DNA from: Lwoffella lincolnii
Lineage (GTDB): Bacteria; Pseudomonadota; Gammaproteobacteria; Pseudomonadales; Moraxellaceae
Reading direction: 5' to 3'
NCBI RefSeq assembly: GCF_002014765.1
Contig: NZ_MUYT01000012.1
Location: 44,041-108,040 of the forward strand
Length of the DNA: 64,000 nt
The position numbers and the translations under genes were made by a program. The notes beneath the pieces are model-generated. The model saw only the letters and a program-made list of their open reading frames with translations. It searched no databases and was not told where the DNA came from. Shown in pieces: positions 16,720 to 25,543 of the stretch; position 1 is the first letter of the stretch, and the number at the start of each line of letters is the position of its first letter.

Positions 16720-16801
16720 GATTGCTGGGTTAATTTTGATGGGTCAATATTTTTGGTGGGGCAATGTGCTGATTTGCCAAACAGCCACTGATAACAAACA
16801 G

Positions 16802-17452
16802 CTACTGATAATAGGCATTTTCACGATGGGTGTGGTCGGTCTCGTCCACCACTTGTGTCAGCTCTGGAATTTGTTGTTTAAGTTGCACTTCCACCCCTTG
16901 ACGTAAGGTAACGTCCACAGCGGCACAGCCTTGGCAACCACCACCAAACTTCAGCACCGCAGTCAATCCCACGCCTTCTTCTTCTATCAGTTCTAATAGC
17001 TCTACCATGCCCCCATGAGCTGCCAGTCCTGGGTTAATCTCTGATTGCAACACATAATTGATGCGTTCTTCAACACTGGCATCTTCACCCACTTTCGGAA
17101 CTTTAGAGTTAGGGGCTCGAAAGGTGAGCTGACCACCAAAGCGGTCTTTGTTGTAGTCAATCACCGCATCTTGTAGATAAGGAATGGAATGGGCATCAAT
17201 AAATGCTGAAAAGGTTGGATAATCCAAGCGCAAATCTGTGTCATCATGTTCATCAGGCTGACGATATGCCATGCAACATTCTGCCCGTGGTGTGCCGGGA
17301 TACTCCACAAAAATACGCACACCGATGCCATCGGTTTCCTGCTTGGCAAGCAGCTCGGTCAGATAACCTTGGGCAGATTCGGTGATTTGGATATTACTGC
17401 TTAGGGGGGTGTCTGTGGTGTTGGTGTTGGTGTCGGTGTCGGTGTCGGTCAT
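16802..17452 (-). CDS. nfuA: Fe-S biogenesis protein NfuA
   Basis: 216 residues. Domains in order are a Thr/Asp-rich start, an A-type-like domain (ITESAQGYLTELLAKQE then VRIFVEYPGTPRAECCMAY) lacking the classical A-type cysteines, and an Nfu domain with the cluster-binding CxxC in GGGCQGCAAVDVTLRQG. NfuA carries and delivers [4Fe-4S] clusters, notably under oxidative stress or iron limitation. The start is followed by TDTDTDTNTNTTDT, encoded by five 6-bp GACACC/AACACC units; this in-frame repeat can change length without shifting the frame. Confidence 0.96.
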   Translation of the reverse strand: MTDTDTDTNTNTTDTPLSSNIQITESAQGYLTELLAKQETDGIGVRIFVEYPGTPRAECCMAYRQPDEHDDTDLRLDYPTFSAFIDAHSIPYLQDAVIDYNKDRFGGQLTFRAPNSKVPKVGEDASVEERINYVLQSEINPGLAAHGGMVELLELIEEEGVGLTAVLKFGGGCQGCAAVDVTLRQGVEVQLKQQIPELTQVVDETDHTHRENAYYQ

Positions 17453-17790
17453 GATGGGTTTCCTAGATTGATAGGATTTAGGGTTGATAAGATTTAGGGT
17501 GGCAGGATTAAAAAGCGTTGTTTTTTGTCAACGTTGTTTTTTGTCTCTGATTAGCCATTAATAGATTGCTGATTAATAATGGTGCCATTATAACATTTAT
17601 CAAGCAAATCATCTAAGTCATTATCTAAGCAAAACCATCTAAGCAAAACTGCTTTTATTGCTGATTAATTTTTGTTAAGGTGAGTTGGTTGGGTTTGATG
17701 ACTGGTTTAATAACTGGCTTGATAACTGGTTTGACAAAACCCACTGAATAAAACTGGCTTGATAAAACGTCAATAAAAAGGCTTGCACTG
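17453..17790. other. Divergent intergenic region with short direct repeats
   Basis: No gene seen. It holds the divergent promoters of nfuA and the patatin-like gene, and several imperfect repeats: GATAGGATTTAGGGT/GATAAGATTTAGGGT, two copies of GTTGTTTTTTGTC, two of TCTAAGCAAAAC, and three ACTGGTTTAATAACTGG-like units. The repeats suggest slippage rather than specific binding sites. Confidence 0.6.
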
Positions 17791-19104
17791 ATGACCAATC
17801 GTTACCAAAAACATACCAACTTCCCCACACTTATAACGTCTGTCCCTTACGCCCCACAATTACTTGATAAATTACAACAATACGACCACATTGCCCTGCT
17901 GTTACAAGGTGGTGGGGCGTTGGGGGCTTATCAGGCTGGTATCTACGAAGGGTTATATAACCAAGGCATTTCGATTAACAGCATCTCTGGCATTTCCATT
18001 GGGGCATTAAATACCGCCATCATCGCTGGCAATCACCCAGAAGATTGTGTGGACGCACTAAAAAGCTTTTGGAATACCATCACACAAAGTAATTATTTTG
18101 GTTTGGGATTTAATCCATTTGATATGTCATTAAAATGGCTCAACACTGTTGGTCAGTTTGACATGATGGCACAATCGATGCCATGGTTGGTTGATAATGG
18201 TCTGCTAAAACATCAGCTAAGAATGCTTGAGTCCAGTGCTGAAGCGTTTGAAACTGCCCTTTACGGTCAACAGGGATTTTTTCGCCCACGCCATCAGCTT
18301 TCGTTTGCAACCACGCCCAATCATTTAAGCTACTATACCATTGATAAGCTAAAAGACACGCTGGCATCACATTGTTGCTTGGATTTAATCAATCGCCCTG
18401 AACGTTTGCAAGTAACGGTTTCTGCGGTCAATGTCCGTACAGGTAACTTTGAAATTTTTTGCAACGCTGACCAACCACTACGTTTTGAGCATTTTATGGC
18501 ATCAGGGGCATTGCCTCCTGGGTTTCCTGCGGTGGAGATACAGGGTGAATATTATTGGGACGGGGGCATGGTCTCCAACACCCCATTAAATGAAATCCTA
18601 AATCATGAAGAGCATCTTAACCAGTTAATTTTTCAAGTGGATTTGTGGGACGCTAAAGGCATTGTGCCAGAGAACATGTTGGAGATTGATGAACGTATCA
18701 AAGACATTCAATATTCCAGTAAAACTCGCATGATTACCGATTTAATGAAACAAAAGCTTGAATACAATCGCATGATAAACCAACTGGTTGATGTCATTCA
18801 AAACACGCCTGATTGCATCAAAACCCCAGCTCATAAAGAGCTGCTTAAACATGCTTGCCAATTCACCCAGGTGGGGGTAAAAAACGTCATTCAGCTGATT
18901 TATCACAGCAAATCTTACCAAAAAGGCTATAAAGACTACGAATTTAGCCGAAAAACCATGCTCGACCATTGGCAAAGTGGGCTAGAAGATATCCAGTCTA
19001 CCTTTGCTTATCCACAATGGTTTGACATGCCAGAAGATGATGAAATTTTTATCACTCACGACATTCACCGAAAACGCCGTGAGTTATCACAAGCAGGACG
19101 CTAG
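17791..19104 (+). CDS. Patatin-like phospholipase family protein
   Basis: 437 residues. The oxyanion-hole motif LLLQGGGALGAYQAG is at about 36-50, the nucleophile elbow GISIG has Ser69, and the catalytic Asp lies in YYWDGGMVSNTP (about 251-262). These make a Ser-Asp dyad lipid acyl hydrolase. The C-terminal helical region matches the proteobacterial patatin-DUF3734 arrangement. No signal peptide is evident, so it is probably cytoplasmic or membrane-associated. Substrate unknown. Confidence 0.92.
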   Translation: MTNRYQKHTNFPTLITSVPYAPQLLDKLQQYDHIALLLQGGGALGAYQAGIYEGLYNQGISINSISGISIGALNTAIIAGNHPEDCVDALKSFWNTITQSNYFGLGFNPFDMSLKWLNTVGQFDMMAQSMPWLVDNGLLKHQLRMLESSAEAFETALYGQQGFFRPRHQLSFATTPNHLSYYTIDKLKDTLASHCCLDLINRPERLQVTVSAVNVRTGNFEIFCNADQPLRFEHFMASGALPPGFPAVEIQGEYYWDGGMVSNTPLNEILNHEEHLNQLIFQVDLWDAKGIVPENMLEIDERIKDIQYSSKTRMITDLMKQKLEYNRMINQLVDVIQNTPDCIKTPAHKELLKHACQFTQVGVKNVIQLIYHSKSYQKGYKDYEFSRKTMLDHWQSGLEDIQSTFAYPQWFDMPEDDEIFITHDIHRKRRELSQAGR

Positions 19105-19141
19105 CGTTAACTCATCGCCTTTTTTAGCCAGTTACCTATTT

Positions 19142-22100
19142 TTAGCCAGTTATTTTGTTGACAGCAAATCCCAATGCCTGTAAATCTTGTGCTTTATCAT
19201 AAGGAGCTAGGCTGGCTTTGGTATGTGGTTGGTTTTTAAGATAGGTTTTCGCCACTCGGCGTAAATCATCTAAAGTTACCGCTAAAATTTTAGCTCGCAT
19301 GGCGTTTTGCCAAGCTTCGCCACGCTCATGTAAATCTGCAAAGCAAGATTTGACGGCTTCCCCTGCAGGTGAGCCTGGTTTGTCCATGCCTGCCACCACG
19401 CCTAAAATGGCTTCTTCTAGCTGTTCTGGCTTTTGCTCAGTGGTTAACAGCCAGTCAATGCTGTTGGTAAAGTGTTCAAATGTTGCTTGACATTGTGGAT
19501 CACGATAACTAAAGAATTTAAAAGCACAGGCATCGGCATCATAGCTTGCTCCGCCACCATATGCCCCACCTTGCTCACGAATGGCACTGTGTAGATAACC
19601 ATGACGCAAATAGGGAGCAAGCACCATCAAGGCAGGGGTATCAGCATGATTGGCAGGGGGTACAGGATAACTGCTGGCATTGTGATAGACGTTGGTGGCA
19701 ACCAACCAAGCCAAATCTTCCACCACCCTTTGTTTTTCATTGACTTGCTTCTCACTGACTTCTCCAACCAGTTGCCCATTTGCCAGCTCTGGTATTGTCT
19801 GCACAAAAGCAGGTGGCAAGTTACTTATGGCATCGCTGTTCAATGGCTTTTCAGCTTGACATGCGTCTGTCTGATGCGTGTCTGACCAAGCATTGATTAA
19901 GTGTTCGGTCAGCATTGGCAAATCATCAGCTTCTGCCACTAAGATGGCTTGCATGGGTAAGTTGATGATGCTTTGATGCAATGCCATTAAACCATTTGAT
20001 AATTGATTAAACGCCACATCAAAGGCAGTCTTATCGGTGCTGGCTTGAGTCAAAAAGGCTTTAAGGGCATTTAACGCAGGCAAGCCACCACGCACATATT
20101 CTATCTGGGCTTGTCGGCTCATGCCACGACTGGCGGTCTGCATGGCATAGGCATGACCTGACCGAGAAAGGCTTGACTGCCAAGCATTCTGCTTTTGTTT
20201 TAGCAACTCCTTGATGCGGTCATGTTCGCTAAACACCCCCTCTAACATCACCTCTTTTAACAAATTGATGGCTTGTGGTTTGCTTACCAAGGCTCTGGTT
20301 GCCATGACAAAATAACTTTGTAACCGCCAAGGGTCATTGATGCTGGTGCGTTGACTGATGCGAGCAGTTATCCCAGAAGATAATGATGCTTGCTTGGCTT
20401 GCATCTGTCTTGCAGATAAGCTGTCTGTCCCCAGTTCTGTCAATAAGGCAAGGTAGATGGGCAACAGCGAATGATTGATGATGTCATCACGCCCTGCCAA
20501 TGGCACAATGATTTGATGATAATATAAGCCATTCGTGCCTGTTTCATATTGATACAAGGTGGTGTCTTGCCCTGCCAAACGAATGGACTTAGTACTGCCC
20601 TTTGCCAAGCTGATGGACTTTGGCACGTCTTCTAAGCCCACTTTGGGTAATAAACTTAAGTCATCTGGCGTGGTTTGTCGCTTAGCCAATGCTACCGCTT
20701 GCTCACGCAGATGGGCTTTATCCGCTTCACTCAAAGTCTTATCGATGGCATCTAGACGCTGTTGTTCTTCTTTTGCCAAGCGTTCGGCTTGTTTGTCATC
20801 AGGCACAAGACTGACACGCACTCGATGGGGATTATCCACCAGATGCTTTTGTAACAGACTGGGCAACCATGTGGGGTCTTTGACTTGCTCACGTAGCCAT
20901 GCTAAATGCTCATCAATCTGCCACACATCAATGGGATTGCCATCATGAATGGCGGTGCTAAATGCCTCTAGCATCAAATTTAACCCATAAGGCATGCTGT
21001 CGCCACCGATATGACGCTGATTAAGCTCAATTTGGTGCAAAATGGTTTCTATTTCTTCATCATCAATGGGTTTGGCAGCCATGTCTGTCAATAACTGCAT
21101 GATGCCTTGTTCTATCGCTTTGGCATGCTGTGGTTCAGAACCTCGCACCCCTGCATAAAACACCATCTGATAATGACTGTCATCTAACCCCAATAACGGA
21201 CTGGGGGCAGTTGCCAACGAATGGCTTTCTAAATAAGCTCGCAAAGGCGACCCTGAATGCTCTGTCAGCACCCCTTCAAGCAACCGCAATGCCAAACGCT
21301 CTTTGGGATTAACAATGGGCGGTAACAACCACGCCAACACATGATGCGTCTGCTCTTTAGTCAACTCATTCACACCATAATGCTCTGTTGCCACCACAGG
21401 AGCGGTGAATGATTGCTCCAGTACTGAGCGGTGTTTTTGCCCTTTATCAAACCTAACCAACGCATCATGATGCAATTTGTCTTGAATGTCTGCAACCGCA
21501 ATATTACCAAAACTCATGATGACCGCATTGGTCGGCTGGTAATGGCTTTGATGAAAATGAACAAGCTCTTCGTGGGTCAAGTCTGGAATTTTGGCAGGAT
21601 CACCACCTGAATTGTAATGATACGTGGTTGTAGGGAACAGATGGTGAGCAATGGCATGATACAACTGGTCAATCTCACCACTCATCGCCCCTTTCATCTC
21701 GTTAAACACAATGCCCTTAAATTGGGGCTTGTCTGCCTCGTCCAGTTCAATGCGAATGCCTTCTTGAGCAAAATCCAATGGGTCAATATTGGGGAAAAAT
21801 GTCGCATCTAAATACACCGACAGCAAGTTAAAATAATCCTTACGGTTCTGTGTGGCAAAGGGGTATACTGTCCAATCAGCCGCTGTCATGGCATTCATAA
21901 ACGTATTGAGTGACCGTTTAATCATCGAAAAAAACGGATCACGCACAGGATATTTGGCTGAGCCACACAAAGCGGTATGCTCAAGAATATGAGCCTCGCC
22001 TTTTGAGTCCATGGGCTGAGTACGAAAACCAATCAAAAACGCATTCTCATCACTGGGGTGAGCAAGGTGATAATGTATCGCCCCTGTCTGCTTGTGCTGG

Positions 22101-22198
22101 CAAACCAACACGTCCAATGATAAAGCGTCAATGCTATGGTGTGAGAGTAACTCAAAGGCTGGGTGGATACTAAACTTGTTTTTTTGATTGGTATTCAT
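19142..22198 (-). CDS. M16C-family zinc metallopeptidase (presequence-protease-like)
   Basis: 1018 residues. The inverted zinc motif HILEH is at residues 70-74 (His70, Glu73, His74), followed by ALCGSAKYPVRDPFFSMIKR and FNEMKGAMSGEIDQLYHAI, which supplies the distal Glu. Length and the four-domain two-halves layout match PreP/Cym1-type M16C enzymes, which degrade short unstructured peptides in an enclosed chamber. No signal peptide is seen, so it probably acts in the cytoplasm. It lies downstream of epmA on the same strand, 119 bp away. The downstream 37 bp contain a duplicated TTTTTAGCCAGTTA shared with the convergent patatin gene. Confidence 0.93.
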   Translation of the reverse strand: MNTNQKNKFSIHPAFELLSHHSIDALSLDVLVCQHKQTGAIHYHLAHPSDENAFLIGFRTQPMDSKGEAHILEHTALCGSAKYPVRDPFFSMIKRSLNTFMNAMTAADWTVYPFATQNRKDYFNLLSVYLDATFFPNIDPLDFAQEGIRIELDEADKPQFKGIVFNEMKGAMSGEIDQLYHAIAHHLFPTTTYHYNSGGDPAKIPDLTHEELVHFHQSHYQPTNAVIMSFGNIAVADIQDKLHHDALVRFDKGQKHRSVLEQSFTAPVVATEHYGVNELTKEQTHHVLAWLLPPIVNPKERLALRLLEGVLTEHSGSPLRAYLESHSLATAPSPLLGLDDSHYQMVFYAGVRGSEPQHAKAIEQGIMQLLTDMAAKPIDDEEIETILHQIELNQRHIGGDSMPYGLNLMLEAFSTAIHDGNPIDVWQIDEHLAWLREQVKDPTWLPSLLQKHLVDNPHRVRVSLVPDDKQAERLAKEEQQRLDAIDKTLSEADKAHLREQAVALAKRQTTPDDLSLLPKVGLEDVPKSISLAKGSTKSIRLAGQDTTLYQYETGTNGLYYHQIIVPLAGRDDIINHSLLPIYLALLTELGTDSLSARQMQAKQASLSSGITARISQRTSINDPWRLQSYFVMATRALVSKPQAINLLKEVMLEGVFSEHDRIKELLKQKQNAWQSSLSRSGHAYAMQTASRGMSRQAQIEYVRGGLPALNALKAFLTQASTDKTAFDVAFNQLSNGLMALHQSIINLPMQAILVAEADDLPMLTEHLINAWSDTHQTDACQAEKPLNSDAISNLPPAFVQTIPELANGQLVGEVSEKQVNEKQRVVEDLAWLVATNVYHNASSYPVPPANHADTPALMVLAPYLRHGYLHSAIREQGGAYGGGASYDADACAFKFFSYRDPQCQATFEHFTNSIDWLLTTEQKPEQLEEAILGVVAGMDKPGSPAGEAVKSCFADLHERGEAWQNAMRAKILAVTLDDLRRVAKTYLKNQPHTKASLAPYDKAQDLQALGFAVNKITG

Positions 22199-22222
22199 GT
22201 CATGGCGTACCTAAAAGTATGT

Positions 22223-22250
22223 GGTTTGTTATCTATGGTTTGTTATCTAT
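22223..22250. repeat. Tandem 14-bp duplication between epmA and the M16C gene
   Basis: GGTTTGTTATCTAT is present at 22223-22236 and again at 22237-22250, directly upstream of the M16C peptidase start. Confidence 0.8.
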
Positions 22251-22317
22251 AGATTGGCAAATGAATATGGGGGAAATTGCCACAATTTCAAGACAATAAA
22301 AAATTGATAAAAACCAT

Positions 22318-23358
22318 TTAAGCCCTATCACTGCCAAAAGCAATCACCTCATCAATGTGGTTTGAGTTTGTCAGCACCATTAATAACCTATCCACCCCTA
22401 AAGCAATGCCACTACAGGCAGGCATCTGCTCCACCGCTTGCAACAAGGCATTATCTATTGGCATCACTGGCAATCCTTGGGCTTGACGCATTTGATTATC
22501 CAACTCAAAGCGTTGTTGCAATGCCTTAGCATCTGCCAACTCATCATAAGCATTGGCAATCTCGATGCCATTGATATACAACTCAAAACGTTTAGCCACT
22601 TCATGACCATCTTTGTCTTTTTCTATCCGAGCCAACGCTGCCGTTGCTTTAGGATAATCAACGATTAACGTTGGCAACTCACGCCCCAAATTTGGCTCAA
22701 CCAAATGACTAAACAACAAATCCAGCCACATCTGATGCTCGTCCACGCCCGATTCAGGCAGGTGATGGGTAATTCCTTTGTCTTCTGCCACCGCCTTTAA
22801 TACGGTGGTACTACTGGTTAACGGATGCACGCCAACATGATCCATAAACGCATCGACATAACGATAGTGGCTAAGTATTTGCTGTTGCCCTGACACCAAC
22901 TCTAACAGCTGCGTCAGCTCTTGTGCCAACTGACTTAAGTCAAAATTAGGGCGATACCATTCTAGCATGGTAAACTCAAGATTATGGCGACTGCCTCGCT
23001 CATTGTCTCTAAACACAGGACAAATCTGATATATCGGCACTTGCCAACTGGCAAGCAAACGTTTCATCGCAAATTCAGGAGATGTGTGCAAATAAAAACG
23101 GGTTAATCTGTCTAAATAAGTGGCATCAGCAGGGATAGACTGTAGATACACATCGGTATTGCCTGCTTGCGACAGCAAAGGGGTTTGAACCTCCAGCACG
23201 TTACGCTGGGCAAAAAATTGACGCATCTTAGCGAGTAAATTCGCTCGTTTTTTTGCCATACCAAGAGTCATCATAGGGGCAAAATTGATGGAGATGGTGG
23301 AATCAAAAGTATCCGTCGCTAAGCCATAAAACTTATCATGACCATGATGATTAAGCAT
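22318..23358 (-). CDS. epmA: EF-P-(R)-beta-lysine ligase
   Basis: 346 residues, a stand-alone class II aminoacyl-tRNA-synthetase-like domain without the anticodon-binding domain of LysRS. Class II motif 2 is FRDNERGSRHNLEFTMLEWY and motif 3 is SGIALGVDRLLMVLT. EpmA attaches beta-lysine to a lysine of elongation factor P, which then relieves ribosome stalling at proline runs. It is slightly longer than E. coli EpmA (325) because of a variable N-terminus. Its partner epmB is not in the window. Confidence 0.95.
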   Translation of the reverse strand: MLNHHGHDKFYGLATDTFDSTISINFAPMMTLGMAKKRANLLAKMRQFFAQRNVLEVQTPLLSQAGNTDVYLQSIPADATYLDRLTRFYLHTSPEFAMKRLLASWQVPIYQICPVFRDNERGSRHNLEFTMLEWYRPNFDLSQLAQELTQLLELVSGQQQILSHYRYVDAFMDHVGVHPLTSSTTVLKAVAEDKGITHHLPESGVDEHQMWLDLLFSHLVEPNLGRELPTLIVDYPKATAALARIEKDKDGHEVAKRFELYINGIEIANAYDELADAKALQQRFELDNQMRQAQGLPVMPIDNALLQAVEQMPACSGIALGVDRLLMVLTNSNHIDEVIAFGSDRA

Positions 23359-23744
23359 ACAAACATGTCCCCTATTAATAATGAATAAAAGTTAACAATG
23401 AATAAAAGTTAATAATGAATGAAAGTACAGTGAATGAAAGTTAACAATGAAAAGTAACCATTTAAAAGTAACCATTCATTATGATAGCAAAACCACAAAA
23501 AACAAATCCTTAAAACGCCATTTTGCCAAATATGGGCATTTTTAGCCCATAAAAACATTTTTAACCCATAAAAAACTGTCATGCCGAATTTGTACCAAAT
23601 GAGTAACACACCCCAATATTAGCAAATAATTACAAGAATTACATAAAACAGACACAAATAGCAAATACAATGTAGATGCGATATGTACTGGGATTAAGAT
23701 TGACTTAAACCTGAACCTAAACTGAATTAACTTGGAGCATTACC
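23359..23744. other. Intergenic region upstream of the bufferin-like cluster
   Basis: No gene seen. The first ~90 bp carry degenerate repeats of AATGAATAAAAGTTAAC (about 23378-23450). A perfect 7-bp hairpin TATGGGC/GCCCATA lies at 23531-23551 and a partly repeated AACCCATAAAAA follows. A TACAAT near 23666 could be a -10 box, but no convincing -35 lies 17 bp upstream, so the cluster promoter may not be sigma-70 type. Expression by an alternative (ECF) sigma factor, as for Caulobacter bufferins, is possible but unproven. Confidence 0.5.
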
Positions 23745-24032
23745 ATGAAAACTTTGAACAAATCCGCTTTATTGGCAGCTTCTGCGGTACTATTATCCAC
23801 CACCGTGGCACATGCCAACCCTTTCACGGCAAAAAATACCCAAGCCACAGAGTGTAAAAAAGATGACAGAGCCTGTCTACAGGCTAAGGCAAAAGCTGCC
23901 AAAGTCAAAGCTAAAAACACTGAAGCAAAATGTGGTGAAGCCAAATGTGGTGCAAGCACCAAAACCAGTAAAGCCCCAAGTAAAAATACCGAAGCCAAGT
24001 GCGGCGAAGCAAAATGTGGTGCAAGCCATTAA
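23745..24032 (+). CDS. Secreted Cys-repeat peptide, probable bufferin/HvfA-type RiPP precursor 1
   Basis: 95 residues. A signal peptide ends at VAHA (residue 24). The mature part has Cys37 and Cys44, then two copies of NTEAKCGEAKCGAS (cysteines 63/68 and 86/91) separated by a Lys/Ser-rich linker. Each copy contains EAKCG twice with CX4C spacing, close to the EGKCG repeat whose cysteines are converted to copper-binding groups in HvfA/bufferin-type peptides by MNIO enzymes. An MNIO gene, its DUF2063 partner and a DoxX gene follow. The ATG is preceded by TTGGAGCATTACC. Role in copper binding is inferred from context and motif. Confidence 0.85.
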   Translation: MKTLNKSALLAASAVLLSTTVAHANPFTAKNTQATECKKDDRACLQAKAKAAKVKAKNTEAKCGEAKCGASTKTSKAPSKNTEAKCGEAKCGASH

Positions 24033-24083
24033 CCCATAGAATAGAATAATAGAACAGCCATTAACCCATAGAACAGGATTATT

Positions 24084-24383
24084 ATGAAACTTTCTTCCAA
24101 AAAAACCCTTGCCAAAACCCTTGCCACCGCATCACTGGCAACACTTGGTGTTACTGCCTGTACTCAAAATCCCTTTGGCAGTACTCAAACAGCCAATACC
24201 CCACAAAGCACACAAGATGTACAAACGCAACAAAACATAGGCACATCAACCAAAACTGCTGAAGCTGCTTGCAGTGAAGGCGTGTGTGGTGAGGCAAAAT
24301 GTGGTGCAAGCACCAACAAAGTTGCTGAAGCTGCCTGTAGTGAAGGCATGTGCGGTGAAGCCAAATGTGGTGCAAGCCACTAA
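24084..24383 (+). CDS. Cys-repeat lipopeptide, probable RiPP precursor 2
   Basis: 99 residues. The N-terminal signal ends in LGVTAC with Cys26 in a lipobox-like position, so this precursor is probably a lipoprotein, unlike precursor 1. A Gln/Thr/Ser-rich spacer (about 27-58) leads to two repeats of AEAACSEG-V/M-CGEAKCGAS, giving cysteines 63, 68, 73 and 85, 90, 95 with CX4CX4C spacing. The motifs EGVCG, EGMCG and EAKCG are variants of EGKCG. The C-terminus CGEAKCGASH is identical to that of precursor 1, so the genes probably arose by duplication. A terminator follows. Confidence 0.82.
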   Translation: MKLSSKKTLAKTLATASLATLGVTACTQNPFGSTQTANTPQSTQDVQTQQNIGTSTKTAEAACSEGVCGEAKCGASTNKVAEAACSEGMCGEAKCGASH

Positions 24384-24452
24384 CATTCATCGTTAACATT
24401 AACCACAGTGTTAATAATCATCATTATTGTTAACAACCATAAAACACTGAAA

Positions 24453-24478
24453 GCCTGTATTTATCCATACAGGTTTTT
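24453..24478 (+). terminator. Terminator/attenuator between precursor and enzyme genes
   Basis: CCTGTAT (24454-24460) pairs with ATACAGG (24467-24473), 6-nt loop, followed by TTTTT. Partial read-through here would give more precursor mRNA than enzyme mRNA, a common arrangement in RiPP operons. Confidence 0.85.
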
Positions 24479-24540
24479 AAAAATCCCAACACACCACAAA
24501 AAAATACGACCAGATTTAAAATACGACAAGGTTTTTTGTC

Positions 24541-24605
24541 ATGCACAAAGTTAACCAACACAAAGTTACTCAGCACAAAGTTAACCAACACAAAGTTACT
24601 CAGCA
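24541..24605 (+). repeat. In-frame 15/30-bp tandem repeat at the start of the MNIO gene
   Basis: CACAAAGTTAACCAA and CACAAAGTTACTCAG alternate twice, encoding HKVNQ-HKVTQ-HKVNQ-HKVTQ and then HK. The unit is a multiple of three, so copy changes would lengthen or shorten a His-containing tail without frameshift. Confidence 0.9.
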
Positions 24606-25539
24606 CAAACGACACACCGCCACCAACCATCAAAGCACAACAAGCAACAAAAGTAAAAAACGCAATGAAAAACAAAAACTTGGTGGCACAGGGCTTGGCT
24701 TTCGTCGTAGCCTTGTGGGGCAATTACGCACACACGACCTATCTGTATTGGATTTTTTTGAGCTATCGCCTGAGAACTGGCTAACCAAAGATGGTCAGAT
24801 GGGTGGTGCTTATGACAGCATATTACGTGAATTTACCGAACGTTTTCCTTTTGTCTGCCATGGCTTATCGTTATCTATTGGTAGTAGCCGTCAATTAGAC
24901 AGCAACTTATTAAAAAACATCAAAGCATTTATGACAACCCATGACATCAAGCTCTACACTGAACATCTGTCTTGGTGTAGCGATGATTCTGGGCATCTGT
25001 ATGATTTATTACCCATTCCTTGCACCCAAGAGGCGGTTAAACTGGTATCAACCCGAATCAAACAAGCACAAGACATCATGGGACAACAGATTGGTTTTGA
25101 AAACGCATCTTATTATTTTCGCCCAACAATGAGCGACATGAGCGATGGCGAATTCATCACCGCCATATGTGAAGAAGCCAACTGCTTGCTACACTTAGAT
25201 GTGAATAACATCTATGTCAATAGTCATAATTTTGGCTTTGATGCTCATCAGTATTTACATGAATTACCACTTGAACGCACGTGTTATCTGCATGTGGCAG
25301 GACATTATGTTGAGCCTGATGGGTTCTTAATTGACACACATGGCAATAAAGTCATTGACCCTGTTTGGAGCTTATTAGATGATGCTTATGGCTTGATTGA
25401 AGCCACAGGTAAAAAAGCAAAAGATATCCCAACTTGCCTTGAGCGTGATTTTAACTTTCCGCCTTTAGCAGAATTGTTAGACGAAGCTTCAATGATTAAA
25501 GCGTATCAAACAAAAACTTACTCTCGCCAAGCGGTCTGA
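24541..25539 (+). CDS. bufB: MNIO (DUF692) peptide-modifying iron enzyme, BufB/HvfB-like
   Basis: 332 residues. From about residue 47 (LGGTGLGFRRSLVGQL) it is a standard DUF692 TIM-barrel enzyme. Likely metal ligands are His107 in CHGLSLSIGS, Glu141-His142 in YTEHLSW, Glu187-Asn188 in GFENAS, Asp220, Asn222 and His229 in DVNNIYVNSHN, and His251, His255, Asp265 and His267. MNIO enzymes use a multinuclear iron centre to oxidise cysteines of precursor peptides into thiooxazole or oxazolone-thioamide groups. The first 46 residues are an unusual His/Lys/Gln extension with HKVNQHKVTQ twice; the only start is this ATG, preceded by AAGG about 10 bp away. The symbol is given by analogy. Confidence 0.92.
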   Translation: MHKVNQHKVTQHKVNQHKVTQHKRHTATNHQSTTSNKSKKRNEKQKLGGTGLGFRRSLVGQLRTHDLSVLDFFELSPENWLTKDGQMGGAYDSILREFTERFPFVCHGLSLSIGSSRQLDSNLLKNIKAFMTTHDIKLYTEHLSWCSDDSGHLYDLLPIPCTQEAVKLVSTRIKQAQDIMGQQIGFENASYYFRPTMSDMSDGEFITAICEEANCLLHLDVNNIYVNSHNFGFDAHQYLHELPLERTCYLHVAGHYVEPDGFLIDTHGNKVIDPVWSLLDDAYGLIEATGKKAKDIPTCLERDFNFPPLAELLDEASMIKAYQTKTYSRQAV

Positions 25540-25543
25540 AATT

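Noticed and set aside
23531..23551. Hairpin TATGGGC/GCCCATA as a terminator
   Set aside because: Neither strand has a T run after it; left as part of the intergenic description.
23717..23998. Open frame on the minus strand across the first precursor peptide
   Set aside because: It is hydrophobic and Leu/Ala/Val-rich only because it is antisense to a Lys/Cys repeat gene; no ribosome-binding site, and the plus-strand frame has a proper signal peptide and context.
24536..24784. Alternative plus-strand frame at the start of the MNIO gene
   Set aside because: It overlaps the MNIO gene in another frame, has no family resemblance and ends inside it. The continuous frame from 24541 covers the whole DUF692 fold, so no frameshift is needed.
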